From NCBI GenBank assembly GCA_016869675.1, contig VGDP01000011.1, positions 1 through 64,000 on the forward strand: 64,000 nt of DNA, in the 5' to 3' direction. Shown piece by piece: positions 20,894-30,559 of this stretch (its first letter is position 1; each line of letters begins with the position of its first letter). The notes beneath the pieces are model-generated. The model saw only the letters and a list, made by a program, of their open reading frames with translations, did not search any database and had not been told where the DNA came from. This DNA is from Alphaproteobacteria bacterium (lineage in GTDB: Bacteria > Pseudomonadota > Alphaproteobacteria > SP197). Both the position numbers and the translations under genes were made by a program.

Positions 20894-21960
20894 TCAGGCG
20901 CTGCTGGTCGGCGCCGCAGCCACGCCGCCGCTTGGGTTGGCCAGATACTCGAAGAACAGGCTGAACAGCTCGCGTTCGGTCGTGATGTCGAGCCGGTCGT
21001 AGAGCCGGCGCCGGTGATTCTTGACGGTGCCGCGTCCGATGCCCAGGGCCTTGGCGATGGCCCCGGTGGGATACCCCGCGATTATCAGGCGCGAGATCTG
21101 GGTCTCGCGTGGCGTCAGCTTGCCCTTCGCGAACGTCTTAAAGACCTTGTCGAAGTCGATGGGTGTCTGCGCGGGTGCCCGGGGCTCGAGCACAAGCATG
21201 GTTCCGTCCGGCGCCAGCAGGGAATCGTGGCTCAAGGATTTGACGAAGAGCGCGCCGTCGCTGGTGGTGACCTGATCCTTGTTTGCTATGGCAAGTGCCA
21301 GCGCCATCGGATCCCGCAGCTCGGGATGGGTGAGCGTTGCGTCCTGCCAGGCTGGCGAGGCGAACATCACTCGCCGGCTCCGGTCGAGCACGACCAGGGC
21401 GCGATTGGTCTCGGGCGCGTCGCGGCCGTAGCGCAGGTCGGAAACTGTGTGCGCGATGTGGGCATCGTGCAGACCCAGGAACAACGGATACCAGCGCTCC
21501 ATCCGTTCGATGATCTGCGTGCTGAACCGTTTTTCGCGAATCTCCAGATAAAGCGCGATGACGGTCTGAGCAATCGACGGCAGGTACATGCCTATGATGT
21601 CCGCCATCTCGACGAGGGGGAAAACTCTGTGAAGTACGTGCTCTTGGCGTCAGAGGGGCGCATGGCGGCGCTCAGCGTCAAGACGCCGCCTTCGCCGGCA
21701 TCGCGCCACCAGCAAAAGAACGGATCGAAGCGGTAGTGGCCCTGCATGTAGCGTTCGATGATGGCCTTCGAAAAGCCCTCAGAATAGAGGAAGTCAGGTG
21801 GCGCATAGCGCGACCAACGAACAATGGTGACAGCGTCCCATGGCCCAAGAATCTTGAAGGTCTCCAACAGCTTCCGATGGAACTGATCGGTGCCGATGGA
21901 GCGCGCCGCGTTGCCCAGAAGGCGACCCAATGGCTCGTCAAGGGCCTCTTTGGTCCTCAT
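20894..21960 (-). pseudogene. LuxR-type transcriptional regulator, frameshifted
   Basis: ATG 21960 with GGGAGA upstream. The N-terminal sensor part (KEALDEPLGRLLGNAARSIGTDQFHRKLLETFKIL...) runs to AKSTYFTEF at 21625. A one-base slip in the run TTTTCCCCC (21616-21624, complement) then shifts the frame; the next frame reads PLVEMADIIGMYLPSIAQTVIALYLEIREKRF. The C-terminal HTH (GKLTPRETQISRLIIAGYPTGAIAKALGIGRGTVKNHRRRLYDRL) is a clean LuxR/FixJ-type domain. Without the slip the product is about 355 aa. The sensor domain is not one of the AHL-binding type I recognise. A homopolymer sequencing error is possible. Confidence 0.75.
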
Positions 21961-21968
21961 CACGGGTC

Positions 21969-22008
21969 TCCCTGTACGCGACTTGTTTTCCCTGTACGCG
22001 ACTTGTTT
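21969..22008. repeat. Perfect 20-bp tandem repeat upstream of the LuxR-type gene
   Basis: The unit tccctgtacgcgacttgttt occurs twice back to back with no mismatch (21969-21988 and 21989-22008). It begins 9 bp upstream of the regulator ATG and ends at the stop of the EamA transporter gene. The spacing of 20 bp, about two helical turns, would put two protein-binding sites on the same DNA face. It may be an operator for the regulator itself or simple slippage duplication. Confidence 0.7.
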
Positions 22009-22918
22009 AATGCGTATGCGCCTTCGGGTCCAGATCGTTTCGACTGCCACCGGCCCACAGGATGTCGACGACCCCGGCGGCGATCACTAGCGCCCCGCCG
22101 ATCGCTTCCCGGGCGCCGAACGGCTCATCGGTCAGCAGCGCCGCCGAGGCCGCGCCGACCACGGCCTCGACCATCAGAAGAATCCCGACGCGCCCGGGGC
22201 TCAGCCGTTGCGAGCCATAGATTATCAGCCACATGGACGGCAGGATGAAGCCGACCGAGATGGCGAACATCACGGGCATGCCGGCGACGACCTGGGCGGT
22301 CATGGGCGGCGCCAGCGTCAGCGCGGCCGCCCCCAGCGCCAGGAGCGAGCCGCCCAGGAAGTACGAGAACAGCGCGTCCGGCAACGGGCTTGCTCCTTCC
22401 CGACGCAGGCGCACGGATGCTCCGGCCCACACCATGCCGCTGACCAGACCGAGCCAGTCTCCCAGGTTGTGTGGCACCGGAAAAGCGCCCTTGAAGCCCA
22501 GGATCACGACCAGGCCCGCGATGCCCATGACAATGGTCAGTAGCCGAGGCGGCGTGATGGGTTCGCCGAGCACCAGGCGCCCGAGTAGCGTGCTCCAAAG
22601 CGGCGTCAGATAGAACAGCAGCAAGGCCCGCACCACGTCGGTGTAGAGCAGGCTGTTGCTGTAGAGCACCCAGGCGCCGCCCGTGAACAGACCGGTGATT
22701 AGGACCGTCGCGTCACGCCGCCGATAGCGTGCGAGCCGACGTGCCATGAAGGGCGCCATCGCAATGACCGCCGGCGCGAACACGGCGACCGTGGCCCATG
22801 GCCCGCTGACCCCATCGGCTTCGACGGCGCGCAGGGGCAGCCAGAACAGGCCCCAGCCGATGCTGGCGAGAACGATGCCCAAGCTGGGCAGGAGATCGGC
22901 GTGGCGGCGCGCGAACAC
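22007..22918 (-). CDS. EamA/DMT-superfamily transporter
   Basis: About 303 aa from GTG 22918 (VFARRHADLLPSLGIVLASIGWG). Ten hydrophobic segments form two EamA repeats: GLFWLPLRAVEADGV, LYTDVVRALLLFYLTPLWSTLLGRLVLGEPITPPRL in the first, and LIIYGSQRLSPGRVGILLMVEAVVGAASAALLTDEPFGAREAIGGALVIAAGVV in the second. It is an inner-membrane exporter or importer of small metabolites with unknown substrate. It lies directly upstream of the LuxR-type gene on the same strand, so the two may be cotranscribed. Confidence 0.85.
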   Translation of the reverse strand: MFARRHADLLPSLGIVLASIGWGLFWLPLRAVEADGVSGPWATVAVFAPAVIAMAPFMARRLARYRRRDATVLITGLFTGGAWVLYSNSLLYTDVVRALLLFYLTPLWSTLLGRLVLGEPITPPRLLTIVMGIAGLVVILGFKGAFPVPHNLGDWLGLVSGMVWAGASVRLRREGASPLPDALFSYFLGGSLLALGAAALTLAPPMTAQVVAGMPVMFAISVGFILPSMWLIIYGSQRLSPGRVGILLMVEAVVGAASAALLTDEPFGAREAIGGALVIAAGVVDILWAGGSRNDLDPKAHTH

Positions 22919-23036
22919 GGCTGGACCTGGCTCGGGCAATAGACGTAGGAGTGTGCCGGCGGGGGGGTATCGCGCGCAACGGATGCTCGTGCGGCGGCCG
23001 GTGCCTGGGTTAACGTCCTGGGAGAGGAGGACGACC

Positions 23037-24680
23037 ATGGCCATTGGCGCGCGGACCAGGCGTTTCGAGGATGCACGGTTCTTGGCGGGAGCCGGGCGCT
23101 ACGTTGACGACCTGCGCGAACCCCAGGCGTTGCACGCCGTCTTCATGCGCAGCCAGCATGCCCATGCCGTCATCCGTTCGATCGACCCGAACCCGGCGCT
23201 GGCCGTCGACGGTGTCGTCGCCGTGCTGACCGGCGAGGACTGGCGACGCGCTGGCGGCGGCGCGTTGCCCTGCATCTGGGCGGTGACGTCGAGCGACGGC
23301 ACGCCCATGCGGGGCGCGACGCGGCCGGTCTTCGCGGTCGATCGCGTCCGGCATGTCGGCGACACGGTCGCCGTGGTGGTCGCGGAAAGCGCCGCCTTGA
23401 CCCTCGACGGCGCCGAGGCCTTGGCGATCGACTATGGGCTGGAGCCGGCGGCGGGGGGGGGCGTGCCGCCATCGCACCCGGGGCGCCGCACGTGCACGGC
23501 GATGCACCGGGCAATCTGGCGTTCGACTGGTCGATCGGCGACCGTGCCAAGGTCGAAGCCTCACGGGCGCACGCCGACCGTGTCGTCACCGCTTCCCTGC
23601 CGATCGCGCGTATCACCCATCTTCCGATCGAGCCGCGCGCGGTGCTGGGCCGCTACGATCCGTTCGACGACGGCTACACCCTGTGGTCGACGGCCCAGAT
23701 GCCGCACCTAGTGCGCCGGCTTCTGGCGGAATCCTCGCTCAAGGTGGCCGAGCATCGCCTGCGCGTGATCGCGCCCGACGTGGGCGGCGGATTCGGTTAG
23801 AAGCGGCAGTCATTCCCACGGCCAGGGCCACGCCACGATCTATCGCCAGATCGTCGCCGAACGCCTGGGCTGCGCCATGGACGCGGTCGAGATCGTCTTC
23901 GGAGACACTGCCCAAGTCGCCGAGGGCGGTGGCACCTATGGCTCGCGCTCGATCACGGTGGTGGGGGCCGCGATCTCGATAGCGCTCGACCGGGTCGTCG
24001 AGAAGGCTCGTCGACTCGCGGCCCACAAGCTCGAATGCGCCGACCGCGACGTGGTGTTCGAGGCAGGGAGGGTCACCGTCGCCGGCACCAACCGCGCGGT
24101 CACGTTCGGGGCCATCGCTGACGCGGCGCATCGTGGCCATGACGTGCCCGACGGCTTCGAGCCGGGGCTCAACACCGCGGCAAGCTTCGACCCGGACGAG
24201 TTCAACTACCCCGCGGGGGCGCACCTGTGCACCGTCGATGTCGACCGCGAGACAGGGCAAGTGCGTGTCCTGAGTTACGCCGCCGTCGACGATGTTGGGC
24301 GCGCGATTAACCCCATGATCGTCGAAGGCCAGATCCACGGCGTCGTCGTCCAGGGATTGGGCCAGGCGCTAAGCGAGCGCATCGTCTGGGACCCGGAAAC
24401 CGGCCATCTCCTGACCGGACCGATGCTCGATTACGGCGCACCGCGCGCGGACGAGGTGCCGTCGTTCGACCTCGCGCTGGTCGAATTCCCATCGCTGCGC
24501 AATCCCTTGGGTGTCAAGGGCGCCGGCGAAAGCGGCACCATCGCGGCGACCGTCGCGGCCGTGAACGCCGTGCTCGACGCTCTGACGCCGCTGGGTGTCA
24601 CGGCGATCGACCCGCCGTTGACGCCGGAAAGGGTTTGGCGAGCGATCGCGGCGGCGAAGGGACGCTTCAGCTCAGATTGA
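23037..24680 (+). pseudogene. CoxL/XdhA-type molybdenum hydroxylase large subunit, three lesions
   Basis: ATG 23037 with a strong GGGAGAGGAGG site. It reads RRFEDARFLAGAGRYVDDL (family N-terminus). It is frameshifted at a G9 run (23453-23461), continuing as APHVHGDAPGNLAFDWSIGD. It then has TAG at 23798-23800 in the molybdopterin motif VGGGFG-stop-K, and near 23806 jumps to the distal SHSHGQGHATIYRQI in another frame. About 220-240 codons of the middle are missing. The C-terminal part is intact (YGSRSITVVG, LGVKGAGESGTIA with the catalytic Glu of KGAGE). No FAD or [2Fe-2S] subunit gene is adjacent. It is non-functional. Confidence 0.85.
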
Positions 24681-25494
24681 CGCGCATATGCTCGCGCGCC
24701 ACGAAGGCGCCGATCCAATGGGCGCGGGCCCGGCTTTCCAGGCCTTCCATGAACATGTCCTCGTGGTCGGGGTCGTGGTGGAAAATCGCCAGGCTCTTGG
24801 CGTTGGCGGCCTGGCACAAGCGGACGCCTTCCTCCCACGTGGAGTGACCCCAGCCGATCTTCATGGGGAATTCCCGATCGGTGTAGGTCGAATCGTAGAT
24901 CACCAGATCGGCGCCCTCGATCAGGGCCAGGATATGCTGGTTTGGACGTCCGACCTCATGTTCGGTGTCCGTGATATAGCACATTGATTTACCATTATAT
25001 TCAATACGATATCCTGTCGCATTGTCAGGATGGTTTAGTGGACATGTGCGTACCTTCACGGCGTCGCCCTCGCCCAAATGGAAGGTATCGCCGGCGTCGA
25101 AATCGGCGTACGTCATCTTGGCCTTCATGGCGTCCAACGGCACCGGGAAGTAGGGGTTGTTCATCTGGCCGGCGAACACGTCCTTGATCTGGCCGCCCTT
25201 GAGGTGCCCCGCCATGAGGTGGAACGAGCGTTCCGGCCGGAAGGCCGGCGAAAAGAAGGGGAAACCGTTGATGTGATCCCAGTGGGTGTGGGACAGCAGG
25301 ATGGTGGCGTGCATGACGTTCTTGCGCAACAGCCAGTGACCCAGGTTGCGGATCCCGGTGCCCGCATCCAGAATGATGCGGTCGCCGCCGCAGGCGACCT
25401 CGATGCAACTTGTGTTGCCGCCGAAGGCGATGTGGTTCGGTGACGGGCACGCGATGCTCCCCCGTACGCCCCAGAACTTGAGCTTGAACGTCAT
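24667..25494 (-). CDS. MBL-fold metallo-hydrolase
   Basis: 275 aa from ATG 25494. N-terminal KLKFWGVRGSIACPSP...FGGNTSCIEV and the metal site LLSHTHWDHINGFPFF (HxHxDH) are followed by NHPDNATGYRIEYNGKSMCYITDTEH and DLVIYDSTYTD, which supply further His/Asp ligands. It resembles the PhnP/phosphodiesterase-like branch, often found near cyclic-nucleotide signalling genes. A Crp-type palindrome lies about 106 bp upstream, and the Crp-family gene is next on the same strand. Substrate unknown; a cyclic or nucleotide phosphodiester is a reasonable guess from context only. Confidence 0.85.
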   Translation of the reverse strand: MTFKLKFWGVRGSIACPSPNHIAFGGNTSCIEVACGGDRIILDAGTGIRNLGHWLLRKNVMHATILLSHTHWDHINGFPFFSPAFRPERSFHLMAGHLKGGQIKDVFAGQMNNPYFPVPLDAMKAKMTYADFDAGDTFHLGEGDAVKVRTCPLNHPDNATGYRIEYNGKSMCYITDTEHEVGRPNQHILALIEGADLVIYDSTYTDREFPMKIGWGHSTWEEGVRLCQAANAKSLAIFHHDPDHEDMFMEGLESRARAHWIGAFVAREHMRVNLS

Positions 25495-25599
25495 CGACCC
25501 CCCCCCGATGGGCGCGCCGCGCCGTGTCCCGGCACGTATGCGCGCCTTGGCGCCTGCTGGGCCTCCATCGAGCACGCGAGCACGGCGCGCGATGGCGAA

Positions 25600-25619
25600 G
25601 GTGTGATCGCCGTCACACC
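25600..25619. promoter_or_regulatory. Crp-type operator GGTGTGA-N6-TCACACC
   Basis: GGTGTGATCGCCGTCACACC has perfect 7-bp arms around a 6-bp centre and contains the TGTGA-N6-TCACA core of enterobacterial CRP sites. It lies between the Crp-family gene stop and the metallo-hydrolase start, so it would regulate the latter. Confidence 0.6.
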
Positions 25620-25633
25620 CAAGGCGCGTAGCC

Positions 25634-26350
25634 TCAACGCGCCATGTCGCCGCGGCCTTCCTCGAGGCGCGAGGCGAGTTTCTTGAGACGGGCCGTGTCG
25701 ACGATGTAGAGCGCCTTGTCGCGCCGCTCCACAATCGACGCCGCGGTCAACTGGCTGATGACCCGGGCAACCGTCTCGCGCGTGGTGGAGGCGCGCGAGG
25801 CGATGTCCTTGTGGGCCGGAACGGAGAAGATGGCCAGCGCGTCCGTCCCCGCGGGGTCGAGCCGACCCATGCGGATCAGCTCCACATAGACGCGCTGCAC
25901 AGCACCCAGGGTGCTGAGATCCATGATGCGGTCGTCGCAGATGCGGATGATGCGCGCCATGCGCCGCATGACTTCGATGGCGACGTCGGGGTAGTCGCGC
26001 AGCAACGCGATGAACGATTGGGGCGGAATGGTCGCGAGCAGGCACTTTTCGGTCGCGACCACGCTGGACGAGCGGGCCTGGCCGTCGATCGCCGCCAGCT
26101 CGCCGAAGAAGCCACCCTGTGGAATGTTGGCGTACAAAATCTCGGACCCCCACAGCGAGAAGTTCACGACCCGCACACTGCCCTCGACCACGAACAGCAC
26201 GTCGCAGTTCTCGTCGTCGCGGTCGATGATCTGCTCGTTGACGCAATAGCGTCGCCGCCGAAACTACTTTTCCAGACGTTCGAGAGCGTCGGCGTTTAGA
26301 CTATCCAACAGGCGCACGCCTTTGAGGCTGGGCGCAGCCTGTGTCACCAT
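25634..26350 (-). pseudogene. Crp/Fnr-family regulator with TAG at codon 29
   Basis: ATG 26350 with GGGAG upstream. The frame reads MVTQAAPSLKGVRLLDSL...RLEK, then TAG 26264-26266. It continues unchanged with FRRRRYCVNEQIIDRDDDENCDVLFVVEGSVRV (cNMP-binding beta-roll), GGFFGELAAIDGQARSSSVVA (phosphate-binding cassette FGELAAIDGxxRS), and a C-terminal winged helix with DIASRASTTRETVARVISQL. The RETVxR triad equals the CRP residues that read TGTGA. Restart at GTG 26200 would lose the first beta strands. If the stop is real the regulator is dead; reading through gives 238 aa. Confidence 0.8.
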
Positions 26351-26518
26351 TGAAACTCCCTCGCCAGCGCTTGGCCCCTCGCGGCCGGCCTTGACTGCAA
26401 TTTTTAACCCGAGTCGGGCCGCCGAGAAAGAGATACGTGCGCACAACCGGGTGCGGGATCGGCTTTTCCCTTCCGGGCGACCGGCTTATCGTGCGCCGTC
26501 GGGAGCGGGGAGACGGTC

Positions 26519-29500
26519 ATGGCGGCGCGACGGAGCGAGCCTGGTTCACCCTTCGTGGTGGCGACCCCCGCGCCTCCGGCGAACGGACTCCGGCGCGCCA
26601 TGCGGGCGCTCTATCGCGCCGACGAGACCGCCTGCGTCGAGCGCTTGCTGGGCGAGGCGGCGTTCGACTCGGCGCAGAGCCGGGCGATCGAGGACCGGGC
26701 GGCGACCTTCGTCGAACACATGCGCGAGCGGCGCCGTGGCGCCAGCGGGCTCGACGCCTTCCTGCAGGCCTACGACCTGACCAGTCAGGAAGGTGTCGTG
26801 CTGATGTGCCTGGCCGAGGCTCTGTTGCGCATCCCCGACGCCGAGACCAAGGACAAGCTGATCCGCGACAAGATCTCGCTGGCCGACTGGGAGCGCCACG
26901 TGGGATCGAGCTCGTCGCTGTTCGTCAACGCCTCGACCTGGGGCCTGATGCTGACCGGGCGCATCGTCGGGCTCAAGCGCGACGACACGGATGACCTGGG
27001 CGGTTGGCTCGGCGGTCTGATCGCCAGGAGCGGCGAGCCGATCATCCGCCAGGCCATGCTGCAGGCCATGCGCATCCTGGGTCGCCAGTTCGTGCTGGGT
27101 CGCACGATCGAGGAGGCGCTCGAGCGGGCCGTGCTCAACGAGCGTATCGGCTATCGCCACTCCTACGACATGCTGGGCGAATCGGCGCGCACCATGCCCG
27201 ACGCCGACCGCTACCTGGTGGCCTATGGCGACGCGATCGCGGCGATCGGCCAGGCGGCGACCGGTGACGATCTGTTCGCCAAGCCGTCGATCTCGGTCAA
27301 GCTTTCGGCGCTGCACCCGCGCTACGAGGTCGCCCAAACGCGCCGCGTCCTGCTCGAACTGGTGCCACGCCTGCGCGGCCTGGCGATCGCGGCGCGCGAC
27401 GCCGGGATCGGCCTGACGGTGGATGCCGAAGAGGCCGTGCGGCTCGATCTCTCGCTCGACGTGATCGAAGGCGTGGCCGCCGACCGTGGCCTGGCCGGCT
27501 GGGACGGCCTGGGGCTCGCGGTCCAGGCGTACCAGAAGCGCGCGCCCGCCGTGATCGACTGGCTGGTCGACATGGCGACGCGGCACAAGCGGCGGCTGCC
27601 TGTCCGCCTGGTCAAAGGCGCGTACTGGGACACCGAGATCAAGCGCACCCAGGAGGGCGGCTTCGACGGCTATCCGGCCTACACGCGCAAGGCGTCCACC
27701 GACGTCGCGTACCTGGCGTGCGCCCGGCGCATGCTCGCGGCCGGCGAACGGCTCTACCCGCAATTCGCCACGCACAACGCCCACACCGTGGCGGCGATTC
27801 TCTCGCTGGCGGACACGCGAAAGGACTACGAGTTCCAGCGCCTGCACGGCATGGGCGAGGCGCTTTACGAGATGATCGTCGGGCCGAAACAACTCGACCG
27901 GCCGTGCCGGGTCTACGCGCCGGTCGGCAGCCACGAGGAACTGCTCGCCTACCTGGTGCGCCGGCTGCTCGAGAACGGTGCCAACACCTCGTTCGTCAAC
28001 CGCATCGTGGACGAGGCGCTGCCGATCGCCGAGATCGTTGCCGACCCGGTCGCGGGCGTTCGCGCCTTGGCCGCCAAGCCGCATCCGCGCATCCCGCTGC
28101 CGAGTGACCTGTTCGGCACCGAGCGGCGCAACAGTCAGGGTTTGGACTTGACCGACGTGGACGCGACGGCGGCGTTGGCCGAGGCCATGGCGGCCTCGAC
28201 GGCCGTGCCGTGGACGGCGGCGCCCATCGTCGAAGGGAAGGCACGGCCCGGCGCGGAGCGCGCCGTGACCGATCCGGCCGACCGGCGCCACCAGGTGGGC
28301 ACGGTCGTCGAAGCGGACGGCGGCGCGGTCGCGTCCGCCGTCGAGGCGGCGGTGCGCGCCCAGCCGGCATGGGACGCGACGCCAGCCGGCGAGCGCGCGG
28401 CGTGTCTGCGTCGCGCCGCCGACTTTCTGGAAGCCCGCATGCCCTCGGCCATGGCGCTGCTGGTGCGCGAGGCTGGCCGTACCCTGCCGGACGCGCTGTC
28501 CGAGGTGCGCGAGGCGGTCGACTTCTGCCGCTACTACGCGTGCCGCGCCGAGGCCGAGTTCACCGAGCCGATGGCCTTGCCCGGTCCCACGGGTGAGGCG
28601 AACCGCATGGCCCTGGCCGGACGCGGCGTGTTCGCGACGATCGCGCCGTGGAACTTCCCGCTGGCGATCTTCATGGGGCAGACGGCGGCGGCGCTGGCCG
28701 CCGGCAACGCCGTGATCGCCAAGCCGGCCGAGCAGACGCCGTTGACCGGCGCCTTCGCCGTGCGCCTGCTGCACGAGGCGGGCGTGCCGGCGGGCGCGCT
28801 GGCGCTGCTGCCGGGCGATGGGCCGACGGTCGGCGCGCGCTTGGTCGCGGATCCGCGCGTGGGCGGCGTCGCGTTCACCGGCTCGACCGAGGTGGCGCGC
28901 GCGATCAACCGTTCGCTCGCGGCGCGCGACGGGCCCATCCCGGTGCTGATCGCCGAGACCGGCGGCCAGAACGCCATGATCGTCGATTCGAGTGCGCTGG
29001 CCGAACAGGTGGTCGGCGACGCGATCCTCTCGGCGTTCAACAGTGCCGGCCAGCGCTGCTCGGCGCTGCGCGTGATGTTCGTGCAGGACGACGCGGCGCC
29101 GAAGGTGCTGGCCATGTTGGCCGGCGCCATGGCCGAGCTGACCGTCGGCGATCCGGGCCTGCTGGCCACGGACATCGGGCCCGTCATCGACGAGGACGCG
29201 CGCGCTGGACTGCTCGCGCACAAGCGCGCCATGAACAATGTCGGGCGCCTTATCCAGGAGGTCGAGCTTGATGAGCCCTGCGCCTACGGCACGTTCGTCG
29301 CGCCGGCGGCCTATGAGATCGAGCGCATGGATGTGCTGGCGCGCGAGGTGTTCGGCCCGATCCTGCACGTCGTGCGCTTCGACCAGGACCATCTCGATCA
29401 GGTGATCGACGCGATCAACGCCACCGGCTACGGCCTGACGCTCGGCGTGCACAGCCGCATCGACGCCACGGTTTGGCGGGTGCGGGAACGGGCGCGCGTC

Positions 29501-29698
29501 GGCAACCTTTACGTCAACCGCAACATGGTCGGTGCCGTGGTCGGCGTGCAGCCGTTCGGCGGCGAGGGGCTGTCGGGCACGGGGCCGAAGGCGGGTGGGC
29601 CGCACTACCTGCACCGCTTCGCCACCGAACGCACCATGTCCACCGACACTACGGCCGCCGGTGGCAACGCGGCGCTCCTGTCCATCGAGGAGACCTGA
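26519..29698 (+). CDS. putA: Bifunctional proline dehydrogenase / delta-1-pyrroline-5-carboxylate dehydrogenase
   Basis: 1059 aa. The proline dehydrogenase barrel (~60-480) has KPSISVKLSALHPRYEVAQ, RLVKGAYWDTEIKR, FATHNAHTVAAI and RRLLENGANTSFVNR. The P5C dehydrogenase (~545-1040) has APWNFPLAIFMGQ, FTGSTEVAR, AETGGQNAMI (Glu) and NSAGQRCSALRV with nucleophile Cys at about 847. There is no N-terminal ribbon-helix-helix domain, so this is a short, non-autoregulatory PutA. It converts proline to glutamate through channelled P5C, FAD- and NAD-dependent. Divergent from the Crp-type gene across 168 bp in which I see no clear promoter. Confidence 0.96.
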   Translation: MAARRSEPGSPFVVATPAPPANGLRRAMRALYRADETACVERLLGEAAFDSAQSRAIEDRAATFVEHMRERRRGASGLDAFLQAYDLTSQEGVVLMCLAEALLRIPDAETKDKLIRDKISLADWERHVGSSSSLFVNASTWGLMLTGRIVGLKRDDTDDLGGWLGGLIARSGEPIIRQAMLQAMRILGRQFVLGRTIEEALERAVLNERIGYRHSYDMLGESARTMPDADRYLVAYGDAIAAIGQAATGDDLFAKPSISVKLSALHPRYEVAQTRRVLLELVPRLRGLAIAARDAGIGLTVDAEEAVRLDLSLDVIEGVAADRGLAGWDGLGLAVQAYQKRAPAVIDWLVDMATRHKRRLPVRLVKGAYWDTEIKRTQEGGFDGYPAYTRKASTDVAYLACARRMLAAGERLYPQFATHNAHTVAAILSLADTRKDYEFQRLHGMGEALYEMIVGPKQLDRPCRVYAPVGSHEELLAYLVRRLLENGANTSFVNRIVDEALPIAEIVADPVAGVRALAAKPHPRIPLPSDLFGTERRNSQGLDLTDVDATAALAEAMAASTAVPWTAAPIVEGKARPGAERAVTDPADRRHQVGTVVEADGGAVASAVEAAVRAQPAWDATPAGERAACLRRAADFLEARMPSAMALLVREAGRTLPDALSEVREAVDFCRYYACRAEAEFTEPMALPGPTGEANRMALAGRGVFATIAPWNFPLAIFMGQTAAALAAGNAVIAKPAEQTPLTGAFAVRLLHEAGVPAGALALLPGDGPTVGARLVADPRVGGVAFTGSTEVARAINRSLAARDGPIPVLIAETGGQNAMIVDSSALAEQVVGDAILSAFNSAGQRCSALRVMFVQDDAAPKVLAMLAGAMAELTVGDPGLLATDIGPVIDEDARAGLLAHKRAMNNVGRLIQEVELDEPCAYGTFVAPAAYEIERMDVLAREVFGPILHVVRFDQDHLDQVIDAINATGYGLTLGVHSRIDATVWRVRERARVGNLYVNRNMVGAVVGVQPFGGEGLSGTGPKAGGPHYLHRFATERTMSTDTTAAGGNAALLSIEET

Positions 29699-29700
29699 CG

Positions 29701-30498
29701 ATGCTCGCCCGTGCCGCCATCGAAGCCGCCGCCCGCTCGATCGTCGAGGCTCGTGCCAGCCTGCGGCCGATCGGCCGATGGCCCGAACCGCACCAGCCGC
29801 GCGACGAGGCCGACGGCTATGCCATCCAGGAGGCGGTGCACACGCTGCTGGCCGAGCGCACCGGGCGCGGCCTCGGCGGCTACAAGATCGGTTGCACCAC
29901 GCCCACCATGCAGCGCCAGGTCGGCGTCGATCACCCGTGCTACGGCGGCGTGCAAGCAGCGTCGATCGTGGCCGGGCCGGCCGATTGGAACTTCGGTGCG
30001 AACCGTTTGGTCGGCGTGGAGTGCGAGATCGCGGTGCGCATCGGCCGTGGCCTGGGGCCCGAGCACGCGCCGTTCAGTCGCGACTCGGTCGCCGGCCATG
30101 TCAGCGCGTGCATGGCCTCGGCCGAGATCGTCGAGGACCGCTACGTCGACAGGTTGGAGGTCGGCGCGGCCGTGCTGATCGCCGACGATTTCTTCAACGC
30201 CGGCGTGGTGCTGGGGCCGGAGCGGCGTGACTGGCGCAGCCTGGACTTGCGCGCCCTCGGCGGGCGCACGCTGGTCGATGGCCGATCGCGCGGCGAAGGG
30301 CACGGTGCCGATGTGCTCGGCCACCCTCTGGAAGCGTTGGCGTGGATCGCCACGGCGCTGGCGCGCCGCGGCCGGGGTCTCGCCCCAGGGATGATCGTTT
30401 CGCTCGGCAGCATGGTCGCCGCGCAGCGCATGGTGCGCGGCAAAACCGCGATCGTCGCCGTCGATGGCTTGGGCGAGGCGCGCGTGCGCTTTCCCTGA
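29701..30498 (+). CDS. 2-keto-4-pentenoate hydratase / fumarylacetoacetate-hydrolase-superfamily protein
   Basis: 265 aa from ATG 29701, 2 bp after putA. Motifs GYKIGCTTPTMQRQVGVDHPCYG, GVECEIAVRIGR (metal-binding E-x-E), ASAEIVEDRY and GMIVSLGSMVAAQRMVRG match MhpD-like hydratases. These hydrate 2-oxopent-4-enoate or decarboxylate/hydrate related 2-oxoacids. Coupling to putA is unusual for MhpD, so the true substrate may differ. Confidence 0.85.
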   Translation: MLARAAIEAAARSIVEARASLRPIGRWPEPHQPRDEADGYAIQEAVHTLLAERTGRGLGGYKIGCTTPTMQRQVGVDHPCYGGVQAASIVAGPADWNFGANRLVGVECEIAVRIGRGLGPEHAPFSRDSVAGHVSACMASAEIVEDRYVDRLEVGAAVLIADDFFNAGVVLGPERRDWRSLDLRALGGRTLVDGRSRGEGHGADVLGHPLEALAWIATALARRGRGLAPGMIVSLGSMVAAQRMVRGKTAIVAVDGLGEARVRFP

Positions 30499-30559
30499 GG
30501 CATCGCCTCGATTGTGATATTCTCTCCGTCAACAAAGAACGTACAGGGGGAGTTGATCT

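Noticed and set aside
25498-25506. C9 run before the metallo-hydrolase gene as phase-variation tract
   Set aside because: It is outside the coding frame and not at a promoter spacer that I can define; a single run gives no evidence of switching.
26546-29614. 1022-aa open frame antisense to putA
   Set aside because: It is a codon-phase shadow. In high-GC genes the antisense frame opposite GC-rich third positions lacks stops. The protein is Arg/His/Gly-rich low-complexity text without any domain, while putA on the other strand is unmistakable.
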